DNA from: an uncultured Candidatus Saccharibacteria bacterium
Lineage (GTDB): Bacteria; Patescibacteriota; Saccharimonadia; Saccharimonadales; Saccharimonadaceae
Length of the DNA stretch: 64,000 nt
NCBI GenBank assembly: GCA_937936045.1
Contig: CALGXC010000004.1
Span: forward strand, 434,001-498,000
Direction: 5' to 3'
The notes below the pieces were generated by a model. The model ran no database searches and had not been told where the DNA came from. It was given only the letters and a program-made list of their open reading frames with translations. Positions 1-8,359 of the stretch are shown here, in pieces (within the stretch, counting starts at the first letter, position 1; each line of letters opens with the position of its first letter). Made by a program: the position numbers and the translations under genes.

Positions 1-559
1 TTGGCGCCAGCGCACAGAACATAAATCGCCCAACCGCCTGCTGAATACTAGCAATCACCGCCGCAACCGCAAAAATAAACGGATTAACCGCGATCACTTG
101 CATCATACTAACCGCCAAAGCATGGCCAGACTCGCTCAGACCAGGTGCGATTAAATACTTCATCAATGGATCAGCGAAAATAATAATCAACACCGACGCC
201 GCCATAGTTATTAGAGCCATGAAATTAATCATGCTCGAGCTAATTTGCCAAGCCGACTGCTTATTGCCCTTGACCCAGCGCTCATTAAAAACTGGAATGA
301 ACGTCACACTAAGCGCACCAGAAACCAGCACTGCAAACATAAAATCTGGCACCATGAAGGCTGCCGTATAAGCGTCTAGTCCAACCGGGTATCCCGCCAA
401 TGCTCCGTTTTCGCTCGGCATGTAGGCGGAGTTAAGCAGACGATCACGGAAAAACCCCAACAAGCTCGACAACAACGTCGAGCCCGCCAGGATAGTAGCG
501 GCTAATTTCACATTAAGCCGCTGATTTATTTTCGTAACTGTACTACGAACGCGCCCCAT
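1..559 (-). CDS. murJ: MurJ lipid II flippase, N-terminal 186 residues (gene runs off the window)
   Basis: The minus-strand frame opens with ATG at 559 and stays open to the window edge. It reads MGRVRSTVTK, then ATILAGSTLLSSLLGFFRDR and FMFAVLVSGALSVTFIPVFN. This is the start of the MviN/MurJ family, which flips lipid II across the membrane for peptidoglycan synthesis. The helix-1 segment LLGFFRDR carries the conserved arginine. At least four hydrophobic helices are visible. The start lies 6 nt downstream, on the same strand, of the ftsH stop codon, so the two genes are probably co-transcribed. The C-terminal helices are outside the window. Confidence 0.87.
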   Translation of the reverse strand, partial: MGRVRSTVTKINQRLNVKLAATILAGSTLLSSLLGFFRDRLLNSAYMPSENGALAGYPVGLDAYTAAFMVPDFMFAVLVSGALSVTFIPVFNERWVKGNKQSAWQISSSMINFMALITMAASVLIIIFADPLMKYLIAPGLSESGHALAVSMMQVIAVNPFIFAVAAVIASIQQAVGRFMFCALAP

Positions 560-565
560 ATTATT

Positions 566-2440
566 TTACGAATGCAGTTTAGCTTCTTTTGGTAACTTAG
601 TGCCTTTAAGAATCTCGTCAACCTCAGATTCTTCCAGAGTTTCTTCCTTCAGTAGAGCCTCGGCTAACTTATCAAGGAACGAACGATTCTCTTTCAATAC
701 CAACATTGCACGATGTTTAGCTTCGGTAATCAATTGCGCGACTTCCTCATCAATCATCTTCGCGGTTTCATCAGAATACGGACGCTCTCTGGTCATTTTA
801 TCGAACATCAAGCCGCCGTTATCTTCATGGAATACTTGATCGCGCAAGCCCTTGCCCATTCCTTGCTCAATCACCATATCACGGGCAATTTCAGTCGCTT
901 TTCGCAAATCCGAACCAGCGCCAGTAGTGATTCCGTCATCGCCGTAAATCAATTGCTCAGCGATTCGTCCGCCCATTGCCCGAGCCAAAATATCCTTAAA
1001 CTCGTAAACATTTGTGTAACTCTTATCTTCTGGCGGCAAGAACCATGTTACTCCACCGGTACCGCCACGTGGAATAATCGTAACCTTGTGGACCGGGTCA
1101 GAATCAGGCAAGACGTGACCAACAATTGCGTGGCCAGCTTCGTGATAAGCAGTCAACTCTTTCTCGTGATCGTTCATTATCTTAGTCTTGCGCTCTGGAC
1201 CAATTGCCACACGCTCAAACGCCTCAGTTAATTCGTCATTTGAGATCTTCTTCTTGTTGCGACGTGCGGCAATGATCGCAGCTTCATTAGCTATATTTGC
1301 CAAATCCGCACCAGACGAGCCAGCGGTTTTTGCCGCCAATTTATCAAGATCAACAGTTTCATCAGTTGGCTTTTTCTTAAAGTGAACCTTCAGAATTGCC
1401 TCACGATCTTTGCGCTCTGGAAGCGTAATAGTTACACGTCGGTCAAACCGTCCAGGTCGAAGCAAAGCCGGATCCAAAACATCCGCGCGGTTGGTTGCTG
1501 CCAAAACAATAACATTAGTCTCGCCATCAAAGCCATCCATTTCCACCAAAATCTGGTTCAGGGTTTGCTCGCGTTCATCGTGACCGCCACCCATACCAGA
1601 GCCACGCTTACGACCCACGGCGTCAATCTCATCAATAAAGATAATACACGGCGCATTTTTCTTAGCCTTAGAAAATAGGTCTCGCACTCGGCTAGCACCA
1701 ACACCAACAAACATTTCCACAAATTCAGAACCGGATATCGAGAAGAATGGCACACCAGCCTCACCGGCAACAGCTCGGGCTAACATCGTCTTACCCGTAC
1801 CCGGATTACCGACTAATAATACACCTTTCGGAATCTTCGCGCCCAAATCTTTATATTTCTTAGGATGCTTGAGAAAATCAACAACTTCCTGCAGATCTTG
1901 CTTGGCGTTATCATTTCCAGCGATATCCGTAAACAGAACCTTTTCCTTATCTTGTCCATACAGGCGAGCCTTACTCTTGCCGAATCCCATAGCTTGATTA
2001 TTTTGACCCTGAGCTTGGCGCATCATAAACATGAAGAACACCACGATAATCAGCACAGGCACAACCATAACCGCTAGGTTCCACATAGTTTCGCCGGTTG
2101 TGGATGGCGGAATAACCTTCACCTCAACCTTAGCGTCTTTGTTCAAGCCCTGCTCATAAATACTACCAGATTCCTTGACTGAATGCTCGGTAGGTTTTGA
2201 TTGATCTTTTGGGGTAATCTTAATATCGTTTCCTTGAATCTCCAATTGAGCAATTTTACCGTCATTTGCTCGACGCACTACATCAGATAATGCGACATCT
2301 TTAAGATTTGACGCAGGGAAGAGTGTTGCGTAAAAAATTAACGCTACAAAAATTATAATTGCCCAAAACAATCCAAATCGTAAAATTTGACTTATTCTAT
2401 TCTTTCCATTTCTTTGAGGCATCTTAACAGCCATTCTCAA
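566..2440 (-). CDS. ftsH: ATP-dependent membrane zinc protease FtsH
   Basis: This 624-residue protein has the standard FtsH layout: membrane helix at about 22-42, extracytoplasmic domain, second helix at about 119-140, AAA+ domain and M41 peptidase. Walker A GNPGTGKT is at 211-218 and Walker [11 protein letters not shown] near 266-275. The second region of homology ([19 protein letters not shown]) follows, and the zinc motif HEAGH is at 433-437. FtsH removes misassembled membrane proteins and some soluble regulators. The start shown is TTG, with AAAGG 5 nt upstream; an ATG at 2434 is an alternative. It lies between tilS and murJ on the same strand, with a 22-nt gap to tilS. Confidence 0.96.
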   Translation of the reverse strand: MRMAVKMPQRNGKNRISQILRFGLFWAIIIFVALIFYATLFPASNLKDVALSDVVRRANDGKIAQLEIQGNDIKITPKDQSKPTEHSVKESGSIYEQGLNKDAKVEVKVIPPSTTGETMWNLAVMVVPVLIIVVFFMFMMRQAQGQNNQAMGFGKSKARLYGQDKEKVLFTDIAGNDNAKQDLQEVVDFLKHPKKYKDLGAKIPKGVLLVGNPGTGKTMLARAVAGEAGVPFFSISGSEFVEMFVGVGASRVRDLFSKAKKNAPCIIFIDEIDAVGRKRGSGMGGGHDEREQTLNQILVEMDGFDGETNVIVLAATNRADVLDPALLRPGRFDRRVTITLPERKDREAILKVHFKKKPTDETVDLDKLAAKTAGSSGADLANIANEAAIIAARRNKKKISNDELTEAFERVAIGPERKTKIMNDHEKELTAYHEAGHAIVGHVLPDSDPVHKVTIIPRGGTGGVTWFLPPEDKSYTNVYEFKDILARAMGGRIAEQLIYGDDGITTGAGSDLRKATEIARDMVIEQGMGKGLRDQVFHEDNGGLMFDKMTRERPYSDETAKMIDEEVAQLITEAKHRAMLVLKENRSFLDKLAEALLKEETLEESEVDEILKGTKLPKEAKLHS

Positions 2441-2462
2441 CTAATCCTTTCGCCTATACTAA

Positions 2463-3299
2463 TCAAACTCTCTTTATTATAACACTTCTTAGCGTCAATT
2501 TCATCACAATGCCACCGCCAACTTGCCAGCAAGAGTCAGCTTTTCCAGTTTTTATAGCAATTAGCATACGCTCCAGTTGAGAACCCAGCAACGACACATC
2601 ATAATGTCGTAAAACGTAATAATATAGTAATTCTTGTGCGACATTATCATCTATCATCGTCAAAAAATACCGACTAAGCACTTCTCCGTCAAACTTCTCT
2701 ATTTCCTGCTCAATTTTCCCTCTTAATTCTCTCTGTTTTCGCCACGCCTCATATATTCCAAGTTTCTGATATTCATCAAGCTCACGATTTATCTTACGCC
2801 TAAATTTATTCCTCTGATACAAGTCGCTTTGATTTGTCTCATCTTCACACCATTCCAATTTCTGACGAATCGCATATTCATAAATTCTCTGCTTCGTCCA
2901 ACCATTCATCGGCCTAACTATTTGACTATCACTCATCCCCGCCAAGCCTCGCCACCTGGAGCCACGCTTAAGATTCATCGCTACAGTTTCAATAATGTCA
3001 TCTCGGTGATGCGCCGTCACTATCACGCCATCAAAATCCGTCGCCACGCCACGCAAAAATTCATAACGCCTTTGGCGCGCCAATTCTTCACTGGCATCAG
3101 CCCCCAGCTTTTCACGCCGACAAACAAATTGTATTTTATATCTATCAGCTAAAGCCTCGACAAATCTAGCATCGCTCGCCGAATCCTCACGAATTCCGTG
3201 GTCAAAATGAGCGACCACCAAATCTTTTTCCGTTCGCGACATCAAATCCAGCAAAACTACCGAATCAATCCCACCACTGACTGCGATAATATATCTCAC
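2463..3299 (-). CDS. tilS: tRNA(Ile)-lysidine synthase TilS, short form
   Basis: The N-terminal P-loop motif SGGIDS at residues 8-13 and the HHRDDIIET segment identify a TilS/MesJ N-type ATP pyrophosphatase. It converts C34 of tRNA-Ile(CAU) to lysidine so that the tRNA reads AUA. At 278 residues it has the catalytic domain and little of the C-terminal tRNA-binding domains found in longer homologues. The start is GTG, and a GATAAT box ends 6 nt before it, so the mRNA is probably leaderless. CAT-anticodon tRNA genes lie directly upstream (3374) and 3 kb away (6237); one of them is a likely substrate. Confidence 0.92.
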   Translation of the reverse strand: MRYIIAVSGGIDSVVLLDLMSRTEKDLVVAHFDHGIREDSASDARFVEALADRYKIQFVCRREKLGADASEELARQRRYEFLRGVATDFDGVIVTAHHRDDIIETVAMNLKRGSRWRGLAGMSDSQIVRPMNGWTKQRIYEYAIRQKLEWCEDETNQSDLYQRNKFRRKINRELDEYQKLGIYEAWRKQRELRGKIEQEIEKFDGEVLSRYFLTMIDDNVAQELLYYYVLRHYDVSLLGSQLERMLIAIKTGKADSCWQVGGGIVMKLTLRSVIIKRV

Positions 3300-3373
3300 A
3301 TATCCATTATCTCACAATTTGCCTAAAACGTATTTGGCAAATTTTATACTATCTGTTACAATCAATGCAGTGT

Positions 3374-3450
3374 GGCACCGTAGCTCAGCTGGTTAGAGCG
3401 CAGGACTCATAAGCCTGAGGTCGGTGGTTCGGGTCCACCCGGTGCTACCA
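3374..3450 (+). tRNA. tRNA with CAT anticodon, probably elongator tRNA-Met
   Basis: The 77-nt cloverleaf has D-arm TAGCTCAGCTGGTTAGAGC, anticodon loop CTCATAA with CAT at 3408-3410, T arm GGTGGTTCGGGTCCACC and an encoded CCA end. The first acceptor pair is a G-U wobble. The 5' half resembles bacterial elongator tRNA-Met. A tRNA-Ile(CAU) read through lysidine cannot be excluded from sequence alone. Confidence 0.93.
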
Positions 3451-3461
3451 GAAATTATCTT

Positions 3462-3490
3462 TTCCTCGCCAATACGGCGGGGAATTTTTT
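3462..3490 (+). terminator. Rho-independent terminator after tRNA
   Basis: A 9-bp stem TTCCTCGCC/GGCGGGGAA with loop AATAC is followed by a run of six T. It lies 11 nt after the CCA end of the tRNA. Confidence 0.8.
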
Positions 3491-3502
3491 ATAGATACTG
3501 AA

Positions 3503-3667
3503 TTAAATTAGCTCAAGCTCTTCGGATTGAACGCCATCCAAAGCAGCCAATCGTCGCAACACAAAGCTATCCAATTCCCATGAATTACGCTGACGCTCCC
3601 ACGTTGCTAAATCCTTTTTTCGGGTTACTTCTAAAAATTCAGCTAATTCACTGGTGTTGATTTCCAT
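3503..3667 (-). CDS. Small unknown protein, 54 aa
   Basis: ATG at 3667 is preceded by AAAGG 6-10 nt upstream, and the frame ends at TAA 3503. The protein starts MEINTSELAEFLEVTRKKDL, continues ATWERQRNSWELDSFVLRRL and is amphipathic and charged. SELAEFLEVTRKKDL resembles the first helices of a helix-turn-helix, but the protein is too short for a full XRE domain. The upstream region is very AT-rich. I do not recognise a family. Confidence 0.5.
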   Translation of the reverse strand: MEINTSELAEFLEVTRKKDLATWERQRNSWELDSFVLRRLAALDGVQSEELELI

Positions 3668-3808
3668 ATTTTTTCCTTTTTTTATGTTAATTATTTAACT
3701 GTTTTTATACTATCATAAATTTGACAAAAAAGCAATACCTTTTTCGGTCATTATTTACCTTTTCATTCCGCTTGTGGTACACTGGTAGGGAAGGATTTAT
3801 ACACAAAA

Positions 3809-4546
3809 ATGACCCCCGTAACAATCTCGTCACTGGCCACCATAATTTTTGCAGCGATTATTCACGCTAGTTTTCAGCTTAGCGTCAGTGTTTTAACGTT
3901 ACTTAGCGGACATTCAATTGGCAAAAAAACCGCCCAGAGAAAAATTTTTCGTATGAGCAACAGTTTTGTACTTGGAGTCGCAATGATCACCTTGTTATTT
4001 ATCAGCTCCATTTCCTATTTCTTATCACTATTCATTCACCACGTCACCAGCGCAGAGCAACTCGTTGCTGCCATCTCCTCAGGGATGATGTTTGGATTAG
4101 GAATTGCAATTTGGGCATTCTACTTCCGACGACAACCAGGAACTTCGTTATGGCTTCCACGCAATTTTGCGGAATATTTAAACAAGCGCACCAAAAAAAC
4201 CAAAAACTCCATAGAAAGCTTTGCTCTGGGAATAATTAGTGTTATTGCAGAAATCATATTTATTATCGCGCCAATTATCGCCGCCAGTCTGGCTATTATC
4301 ACCCTACCAAACTCTTTCTTGCAAATCATCAGCGTAGCGATCTACGTCATCGTGTCCGCACTGCCGTTGTTTGTCGTTATCGTCTTGATCGGCAGCGGAC
4401 GCAGCATCTCTAATTTACAACGTTGGCGGGAAGATCATAAGAGATTTTTACAATTCGCCAGCGGCGGTAGCTTACTAATTTTAGCGACATTCCTATTTGT
4501 CGACCGCGTTATTGGCGTTATCAGCTACGGAGGCAATTTATGGTAA
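3809..4546 (+). CDS. Six-helix membrane protein of unknown function
   Basis: The 245-residue product has about six hydrophobic segments, near 5-30, 50-74, 84-104, 137-162, 165-190 and 214-236. The long loop between segments 3 and 4 is positively charged. I see no known transporter or redox motif. Its stop overlaps the ATG of the ATP-cone gene (ATGGTAA), so the two are translationally coupled, and the flavoprotein gene follows in the same operon. A membrane partner for that flavoprotein is possible, but this is inference. Confidence 0.75.
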   Translation: MTPVTISSLATIIFAAIIHASFQLSVSVLTLLSGHSIGKKTAQRKIFRMSNSFVLGVAMITLLFISSISYFLSLFIHHVTSAEQLVAAISSGMMFGLGIAIWAFYFRRQPGTSLWLPRNFAEYLNKRTKKTKNSIESFALGIISVIAEIIFIIAPIIAASLAIITLPNSFLQIISVAIYVIVSALPLFVVIVLIGSGRSISNLQRWREDHKRFLQFASGGSLLILATFLFVDRVIGVISYGGNLW

Positions 4547-4827
4547 AGCCAGGTCAAATTGATGTCATCAAGCAAGGAAAGCGACCACCAGAGGAGTTCA
4601 GCCCGGACAAGCTCCACAATTCCATAATTGCCACCTGCCTAAGCGTTCGTACGCCAGAAGGTCAAGCTCAAGACATTGCAAAAACCGTCACTCTGGGCGT
4701 TATGAATTGGTGCGAAACTCACCCAGAAATAACCTCTGCCGATATCCGCCGCCAAGCACAACGCATTATGAAAACTCTGCATCCTGACGCGGCTTATTTA
4801 TATAAAAATTATAAAACCATAATTTAG
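4540..4827 (+). CDS. Free-standing ATP-cone domain protein
   Basis: The 95 residues consist almost entirely of one ATP-cone. VIKQGKRPPEEFSPDKLHNS is the nucleotide-contact strand and helix, and ITSADIRRQAQRIM is the last helix. ATP-cones are normally the N-terminal allosteric domain of ribonucleotide reductases or the DNA-binding partner domain in NrdR. Here the domain stands alone, between a membrane protein and a flavoprotein, overlapping the first by 7 nt and separated from the second by 8 nt. It may act as a nucleotide-sensing subunit for its neighbours (inference). Confidence 0.78.
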   Translation: MVKPGQIDVIKQGKRPPEEFSPDKLHNSIIATCLSVRTPEGQAQDIAKTVTLGVMNWCETHPEITSADIRRQAQRIMKTLHPDAAYLYKNYKTII

Positions 4828-4835
4828 GAGATTTG

Positions 4836-6206
4836 ATGTCGCAAAAACCAACTTTTGACTATGATTATATCGTAATTGGTAGTGGCGCCGGCGGTTCGCC
4901 CGCAGCTAGCATATTAGCAAGTGCCGGAAAAAAAGTTGCTGTTGTAGAAAAATCAACATTCGGCGGGGAATCTCCAAACTGGGGAGATGTACCAACTGGA
5001 TTCTTAACTCACACTCTTAACGTTTATCAAACAGCCAAAGATGCCGCTAAGTTTGGGTTGCGCACCAACTCAGTTGGGTATAATTACCCTTCTCTACTCT
5101 CCTGGAAAGACAAAGTCGTAAAGAGAACTGGAGCTGGTGGCAATCGCTATTATTACGAGAAGCAAGGCATTAGTGTTTTTGCTGGCAACGCACATTTCTT
5201 GAGTCCGAATGAAATAGCCATCAATCGAAGACACTTGTCCGCTCGCAAATTTCTCATTGCAACTGGATCTGATTGGCAAATTCCAGAAATACCTGGGTTA
5301 AGCGCCGTTTCTTACCACACTCCAAAAACTATTTTTAGCTTGAAGCGCCCACCAAAAACTATGTTCATTGTTGGCGCGGGAGCTACGGCACTAGAATTGG
5401 CACATATCTTCTCCACCCTGGGAACAAAAGTTTACGTAGCAGAGAAATCGTCCAGAATATTATCGACATTTGACCCAGAAGTCAGCGCTTTGGTTACGAA
5501 TGACGCAAAAAATCGCAATATTTCAATCTTAGCTCGCACTAAGATTATCGCCATCCAAAAATCGTCTATACAAAAACGCGTCACTTTTCTGCAGGGGCGA
5601 ATAGAAAAATCTGTGCGCGTTGATGAGATTCTAATTGCCGACCAACAATTGCCTGCGACAGATTTAGGCTTAGAAAACGCTGGCGTAAAATATACCGAAA
5701 ATGGCATTTTGGTTAATTCTTACCTGCAAACTTCCGCTCGGCATATTTTTGCCGCAGGAAATGTAACTGACGCCAATATCCAAACCCACACAGCTTTGGC
5801 GCAGAGTCGTATTGCGGCTCATAATTTGCTACATAATAATAAGATTAAGTTCAATGATTCCCCACGCCTACAAGTTGCATTTACTCAGCCAGAAATAGCT
5901 CAAATTGGAATGAATGAATACGATTGTAAGGTGAAAGGAATAAGCGCAAAAATAGCAATTGTTCCGCTCACCACTACCGTACGCAGCAATATTACCGACC
6001 AGCGAATAGGTTTTGTGAAATTGATCATTGACAAGAAGCGAATTGTCGTAGGCGGAACGATCGTCGGACCACACGCTAGCGATATGGCAGCCGAGCTAGC
6101 CCTGGCCGTTCGACATAAAATTACCAGCGAAGAACTAGCGTCCACGCCGCATTGTTTTACTTCTTGGTCAGAAGCTGTGCGAATTGCCGCCGGAAAACTT
6201 CTATAA
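4836..6206 (+). CDS. FAD/NAD(P) oxidoreductase of the disulfide-reductase family, lacking the redox cysteines
   Basis: The N-terminal FAD motif (GSGAGGSPAASILASAGKKV), the NAD(P) motif MFIVGAGATALELAHIFSTL and the AAGNVTD FAD segment place it with mercuric reductase and dihydrolipoamide dehydrogenase. The active site that should read GGTCxNxGCxPSK reads GGESPNWGDVPTG, so both cysteines are lost. The C-terminal HxHPTxSE motif reads HCFTSWSE, so the catalytic histidine is replaced by phenylalanine. It can bind FAD and probably NAD(P)H, but it should not work as a disulfide reductase. ATG at 4836 is chosen because TAGGAG lies 5 nt upstream; a TTG just before it is poorly spaced. Confidence 0.88.
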   Translation: MSQKPTFDYDYIVIGSGAGGSPAASILASAGKKVAVVEKSTFGGESPNWGDVPTGFLTHTLNVYQTAKDAAKFGLRTNSVGYNYPSLLSWKDKVVKRTGAGGNRYYYEKQGISVFAGNAHFLSPNEIAINRRHLSARKFLIATGSDWQIPEIPGLSAVSYHTPKTIFSLKRPPKTMFIVGAGATALELAHIFSTLGTKVYVAEKSSRILSTFDPEVSALVTNDAKNRNISILARTKIIAIQKSSIQKRVTFLQGRIEKSVRVDEILIADQQLPATDLGLENAGVKYTENGILVNSYLQTSARHIFAAGNVTDANIQTHTALAQSRIAAHNLLHNNKIKFNDSPRLQVAFTQPEIAQIGMNEYDCKVKGISAKIAIVPLTTTVRSNITDQRIGFVKLIIDKKRIVVGGTIVGPHASDMAAELALAVRHKITSEELASTPHCFTSWSEAVRIAAGKLL

Positions 6207-6236
6207 TTACCTCTGATGCGCTATAATAAGTCTCAC

Positions 6237-6312
6237 GGGGGCGTAGCTCAGGGGTTAGAGCAGTCGGCTCATAACCGATTGGTCGCTGGTTCGATCCCAG
6301 CCGCCCCCACCA
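6237..6312 (+). tRNA. tRNA with CAT anticodon (tRNA-Ile(CAU) or elongator Met)
   Basis: The 76-nt cloverleaf has acceptor stem GGGGGCG/CGCCCCC, D-arm TAGCTCAGGGGTTAGAGC, anticodon CAT at 6270-6272, T arm GCTGGTTCGATCCCAGC and an encoded CCA. The sequence TTGGTCGCTGGTTC after the anticodon stem resembles E. coli tRNA-Ile2, which needs TilS. With the other two CAT tRNAs in this window it would complete the Met, fMet and Ile2 set. Confidence 0.93.
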
Positions 6313-6358
6313 CCAGGGTCTTACACGAAACTGGGTCGAAGTGAATATGGTTCTGGGT

Positions 6359-6386
6359 TCCCTCGGCGTTCGCCGGGGGAGTTTTT
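6359..6386 (+). terminator. Rho-independent terminator
   Basis: A 9-bp GC-rich stem TCCCTCGGC/GCCGGGGGA with loop GTTC is followed by five T. It lies 46 nt after the CCA end of the tRNA at 6237. Confidence 0.8.
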
Positions 6387-6439
6387 GTGTATGGAGCCAG
6401 ACAGTTGATAAACATCCGCTATGGTGATATCTTCGGGAT

Positions 6440-7057
6440 ATGAGCGACAAACTTGAGCAGATTAGGCTCGCGAGGTTCAGTTCCATTGGAATAATATCGG
6501 TTCTATACATTGGAGTGCCGCTACTGATACTCTTTAACATTATTCCTTGGGATTACAAATTTTGGACACTCTCAGCGGGGGCACTTTTTGTATTCATAGT
6601 CCTAAAAGTTCAGGGTGTTAGCAATGCCGATCTAGGCTTCTCATTACATCAATGGCGCACAGCAGTGCTCTCTGTGGTTCCCATGACAGCCGCACTTTCG
6701 ATAATATCAATTGTATACCTAATCCTGAACGGATCTCGATATTCTCCGACAGAGACCATCTACTTTTATTTATTCTATATATTTGTATCATGTCCAGCAC
6801 AGGAACTACTATTTCGTTCAGCACTGCGCGTATTATTGCGGCCATTGGGGTTAACTCTTCGTATTGAAATGCTTGTTGCGGCGTCGCTATTCGGATTTGT
6901 ACACGTTATCTACAAAGATCCTCTTACGTTGGCGGCAATGATAATTGTGGGATTCTTTTGGTATCACTTGTATTTAAGGACAAGAAATTTGATTGGCGTA
7001 ACCATTAGTCATATTACACTAGGTATCTTAACCATCGCTTTAGGATTAGTGAATTGA
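6440..7057 (+). CDS. CPBP-family intramembrane protease-like protein
   Basis: The 205-residue protein has about six to seven membrane helices. Motif 1 is AQELLFRSALR, motif 2 FGFVHVIY and motif 3 SHITLGILT. This is the Abi/CPBP (CaaX protease, bacteriocin-processing) family, whose glutamates and histidines bind the catalytic metal. The usual EExxxR appears as QELLFR, so the first glutamate is glutamine and activity may be altered or lost. The gene lies between two tRNA genes. CPBP proteins are often linked to bacteriocin immunity or prenyl-protein processing; the role here is unknown. Confidence 0.8.
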   Translation: MSDKLEQIRLARFSSIGIISVLYIGVPLLILFNIIPWDYKFWTLSAGALFVFIVLKVQGVSNADLGFSLHQWRTAVLSVVPMTAALSIISIVYLILNGSRYSPTETIYFYLFYIFVSCPAQELLFRSALRVLLRPLGLTLRIEMLVAASLFGFVHVIYKDPLTLAAMIIVGFFWYHLYLRTRNLIGVTISHITLGILTIALGLVN

Positions 7058-7140
7058 AGCGTATAGTGCTGCTTGTATTATTCATAAACACCCTAAGGCG
7101 CGCAGCGACACAGAATAGCCTGATCAAACCAGATTAATAT

Positions 7141-7380
7141 ATGACAGCATCGCGCCCAGATAAGGCCGTTGCGTCTCTCGAATCTCGTGAATCGGAAAAT
7201 GCAGAGCAGGGTCTTTCCTACTATAAATCGCTCTTTCTGCTCATCATTTCGTTAATGCACGGTACGCTGTTTTTTACTGTCTTGGAGAGGTTGACTATCA
7301 CCGCTCCATGGGAACTTGGCCTTGGCGATATTTTAACTCATTTGCTATATTATAACATGTCTATTTTAAGCATAAGATGA
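7141..7380 (+). CDS. Short open frame with one or two membrane segments, doubtful
   Basis: A 79-codon frame begins at ATG 7141 with no ribosome-binding site. It encodes a polar start, then the hydrophobic stretch SLFLLIISLMHGTLFFTVL. It could be the N-terminal relic of a larger membrane protein, or chance. The rest of the 7058-7410 gap shows no other supported feature except the weak promoter at 7400-7405. Confidence 0.3.
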   Translation: MTASRPDKAVASLESRESENAEQGLSYYKSLFLLIISLMHGTLFFTVLERLTITAPWELGLGDILTHLLYYNMSILSIR

Positions 7381-7410
7381 ATATTTTTACCATTCCTGCT
7401 ACAATATTAT

Positions 7411-7860
7411 GTGGTAGATATTAAATTTGCAAAAATGAACAAATTAAAACTCAAACGATTAATTTACAGAATACAGCACGACTATTTGAGCCTAAATAAT
7501 GTCGTTATTGCTGCTGCGATTTTAATTGCTATGAGTTGGGCCTGGGGTTCCATTGAATCAATGCAGAAAAACTACGAATTACAACGCTCTATTGACAACA
7601 AACGTCAGCAAGTGGAAATAGAAAAATTACAAGTCGCTCTACTGGAATACGAATCGAAATATTATCAAAGTGAAGAGTATCAAGAATTGACTATTAGACA
7701 GCGCACAGGAAAAGGTTTACCCGGAGAAAAACAGCTCATCACCCAATCTTTCGAAAGTGCCACGCCTGCCCAAAAACTTGCGTCGAGCGCGAAACGGACA
7801 GATAGCAATTTCCAGCAATGGATGAACTTTCTATTTGGTGGCAATAGTCATAAACACTAA
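7411..7860 (+). CDS. DivIC/FtsL-like septum-associated protein
   Basis: The 149-residue protein has a short basic cytoplasmic tail, one membrane helix near 33-48 (NNVVIAAAILIAMSWAWGSI) and then a coiled coil (residues about 50-90, with QQVEIEKLQVALLEYESKY). This is the size and layout of the septum-formation initiators DivIC, FtsB and FtsL. The GTG start is chosen because TACAAT (7400-7405) ends 5 nt before it, as in other leaderless genes here; an in-frame ATG at 7435 is the alternative. Confidence 0.6.
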   Translation: MVDIKFAKMNKLKLKRLIYRIQHDYLSLNNVVIAAAILIAMSWAWGSIESMQKNYELQRSIDNKRQQVEIEKLQVALLEYESKYYQSEEYQELTIRQRTGKGLPGEKQLITQSFESATPAQKLASSAKRTDSNFQQWMNFLFGGNSHKH

Positions 7861-7903
7861 GGTGTTGCAATTATTGCGCTAAGCTGATATCATAATTATG
7901 TAT

Positions 7904-7980
7904 CGCGGGGTAGAGCAGCCTGGTAGCTCGTTTGGCTCATAACCAAAAGGTCGTAGGTTCAAATCCTACCCCCGCCACCA
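7904..7980 (+). tRNA. Initiator tRNA-fMet (CAT) with unusual identity elements
   Basis: The 77-nt sequence from CGCGGGGTAGAGCAGCCTGG to the encoded CCA has the D-arm and T-arm of bacterial initiator tRNA, and CAT at 7939-7941. The first acceptor pair is a mismatch, as expected for an initiator, but it is C1-C72 instead of the usual C1-A72. The anticodon stem is TTTGG/CCAAA, so only two of the three diagnostic G-C pairs are kept and the 29-41 pair is T-A. Confidence 0.94.
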
Positions 7981-7984
7981 AGAA

Positions 7985-8014
7985 AGACTTTTCAGCTTCT
8001 GGAAGGTCTTTTTT
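7985..8014 (+). terminator. Rho-independent terminator after tRNA-fMet
   Basis: An 11-bp stem (7985-7995 with 7999-8009, including G-U pairs) has loop CTT and is followed by a T run. It starts 4 nt after the CCA end. Confidence 0.82.
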
Positions 8015-8076
8015 GGTGGCTACTACCCTGTAAAGCGAGCTAATCTCGCTGGTTCCAAATCCTATGGTTTTTATAG

Positions 8077-8286
8077 TCATATATCAACCCCTGTGGGGAA
8101 TGATATGCTTTGGAACCTTGTCCTAGCGCCCGGCGAAGCCAGTACCCATTGTCTATCTACATCTCGCATAATCTCAAGAGCAACATCAATATCGGTCTCT
8201 CGTATTGCTTGCTGACGCTCTAGGCGCTGTAGCTCGTCGGCTATCATTGCCTTATCGTTATCATACGCATTTATTAGATCTGTTTT
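8077..8286 (-). pseudogene. C-terminal remnant of a serine site-specific recombinase
   Basis: The minus-strand frame has no start and reads DLINAYDNDKAMIADELQRL, then ERQQAIRETDIDVALEIMRD, then VDRQWVLASPGARTRFQSIS and FPTGVDI before TGA at 8077. The coiled-coil segment followed by W-x-A-x4-R-x-RFQ-x3-FP-x-G matches the end of large serine recombinases. A stop lies just upstream in the same frame, and no catalytic domain follows. It lies about 100 nt behind the initiator tRNA, which fits a decayed integrative element. The remaining bases of 8015-8359 show no other supported gene. Confidence 0.6.
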
Positions 8287-8359
8287 TCATACAACAATCC
8301 AAGCGCAAAAAGTAACAGTACCTAGCATGACTTACTTTGACAAAAGATGATTCTAGGGT

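Noticed and set aside
713..1231. Long plus-strand open frames opposite ftsH, aspS, nrdD, clpB and the ABC genes
   Set aside because: They are antisense shadows without ribosome-binding sites and without recognisable protein features.
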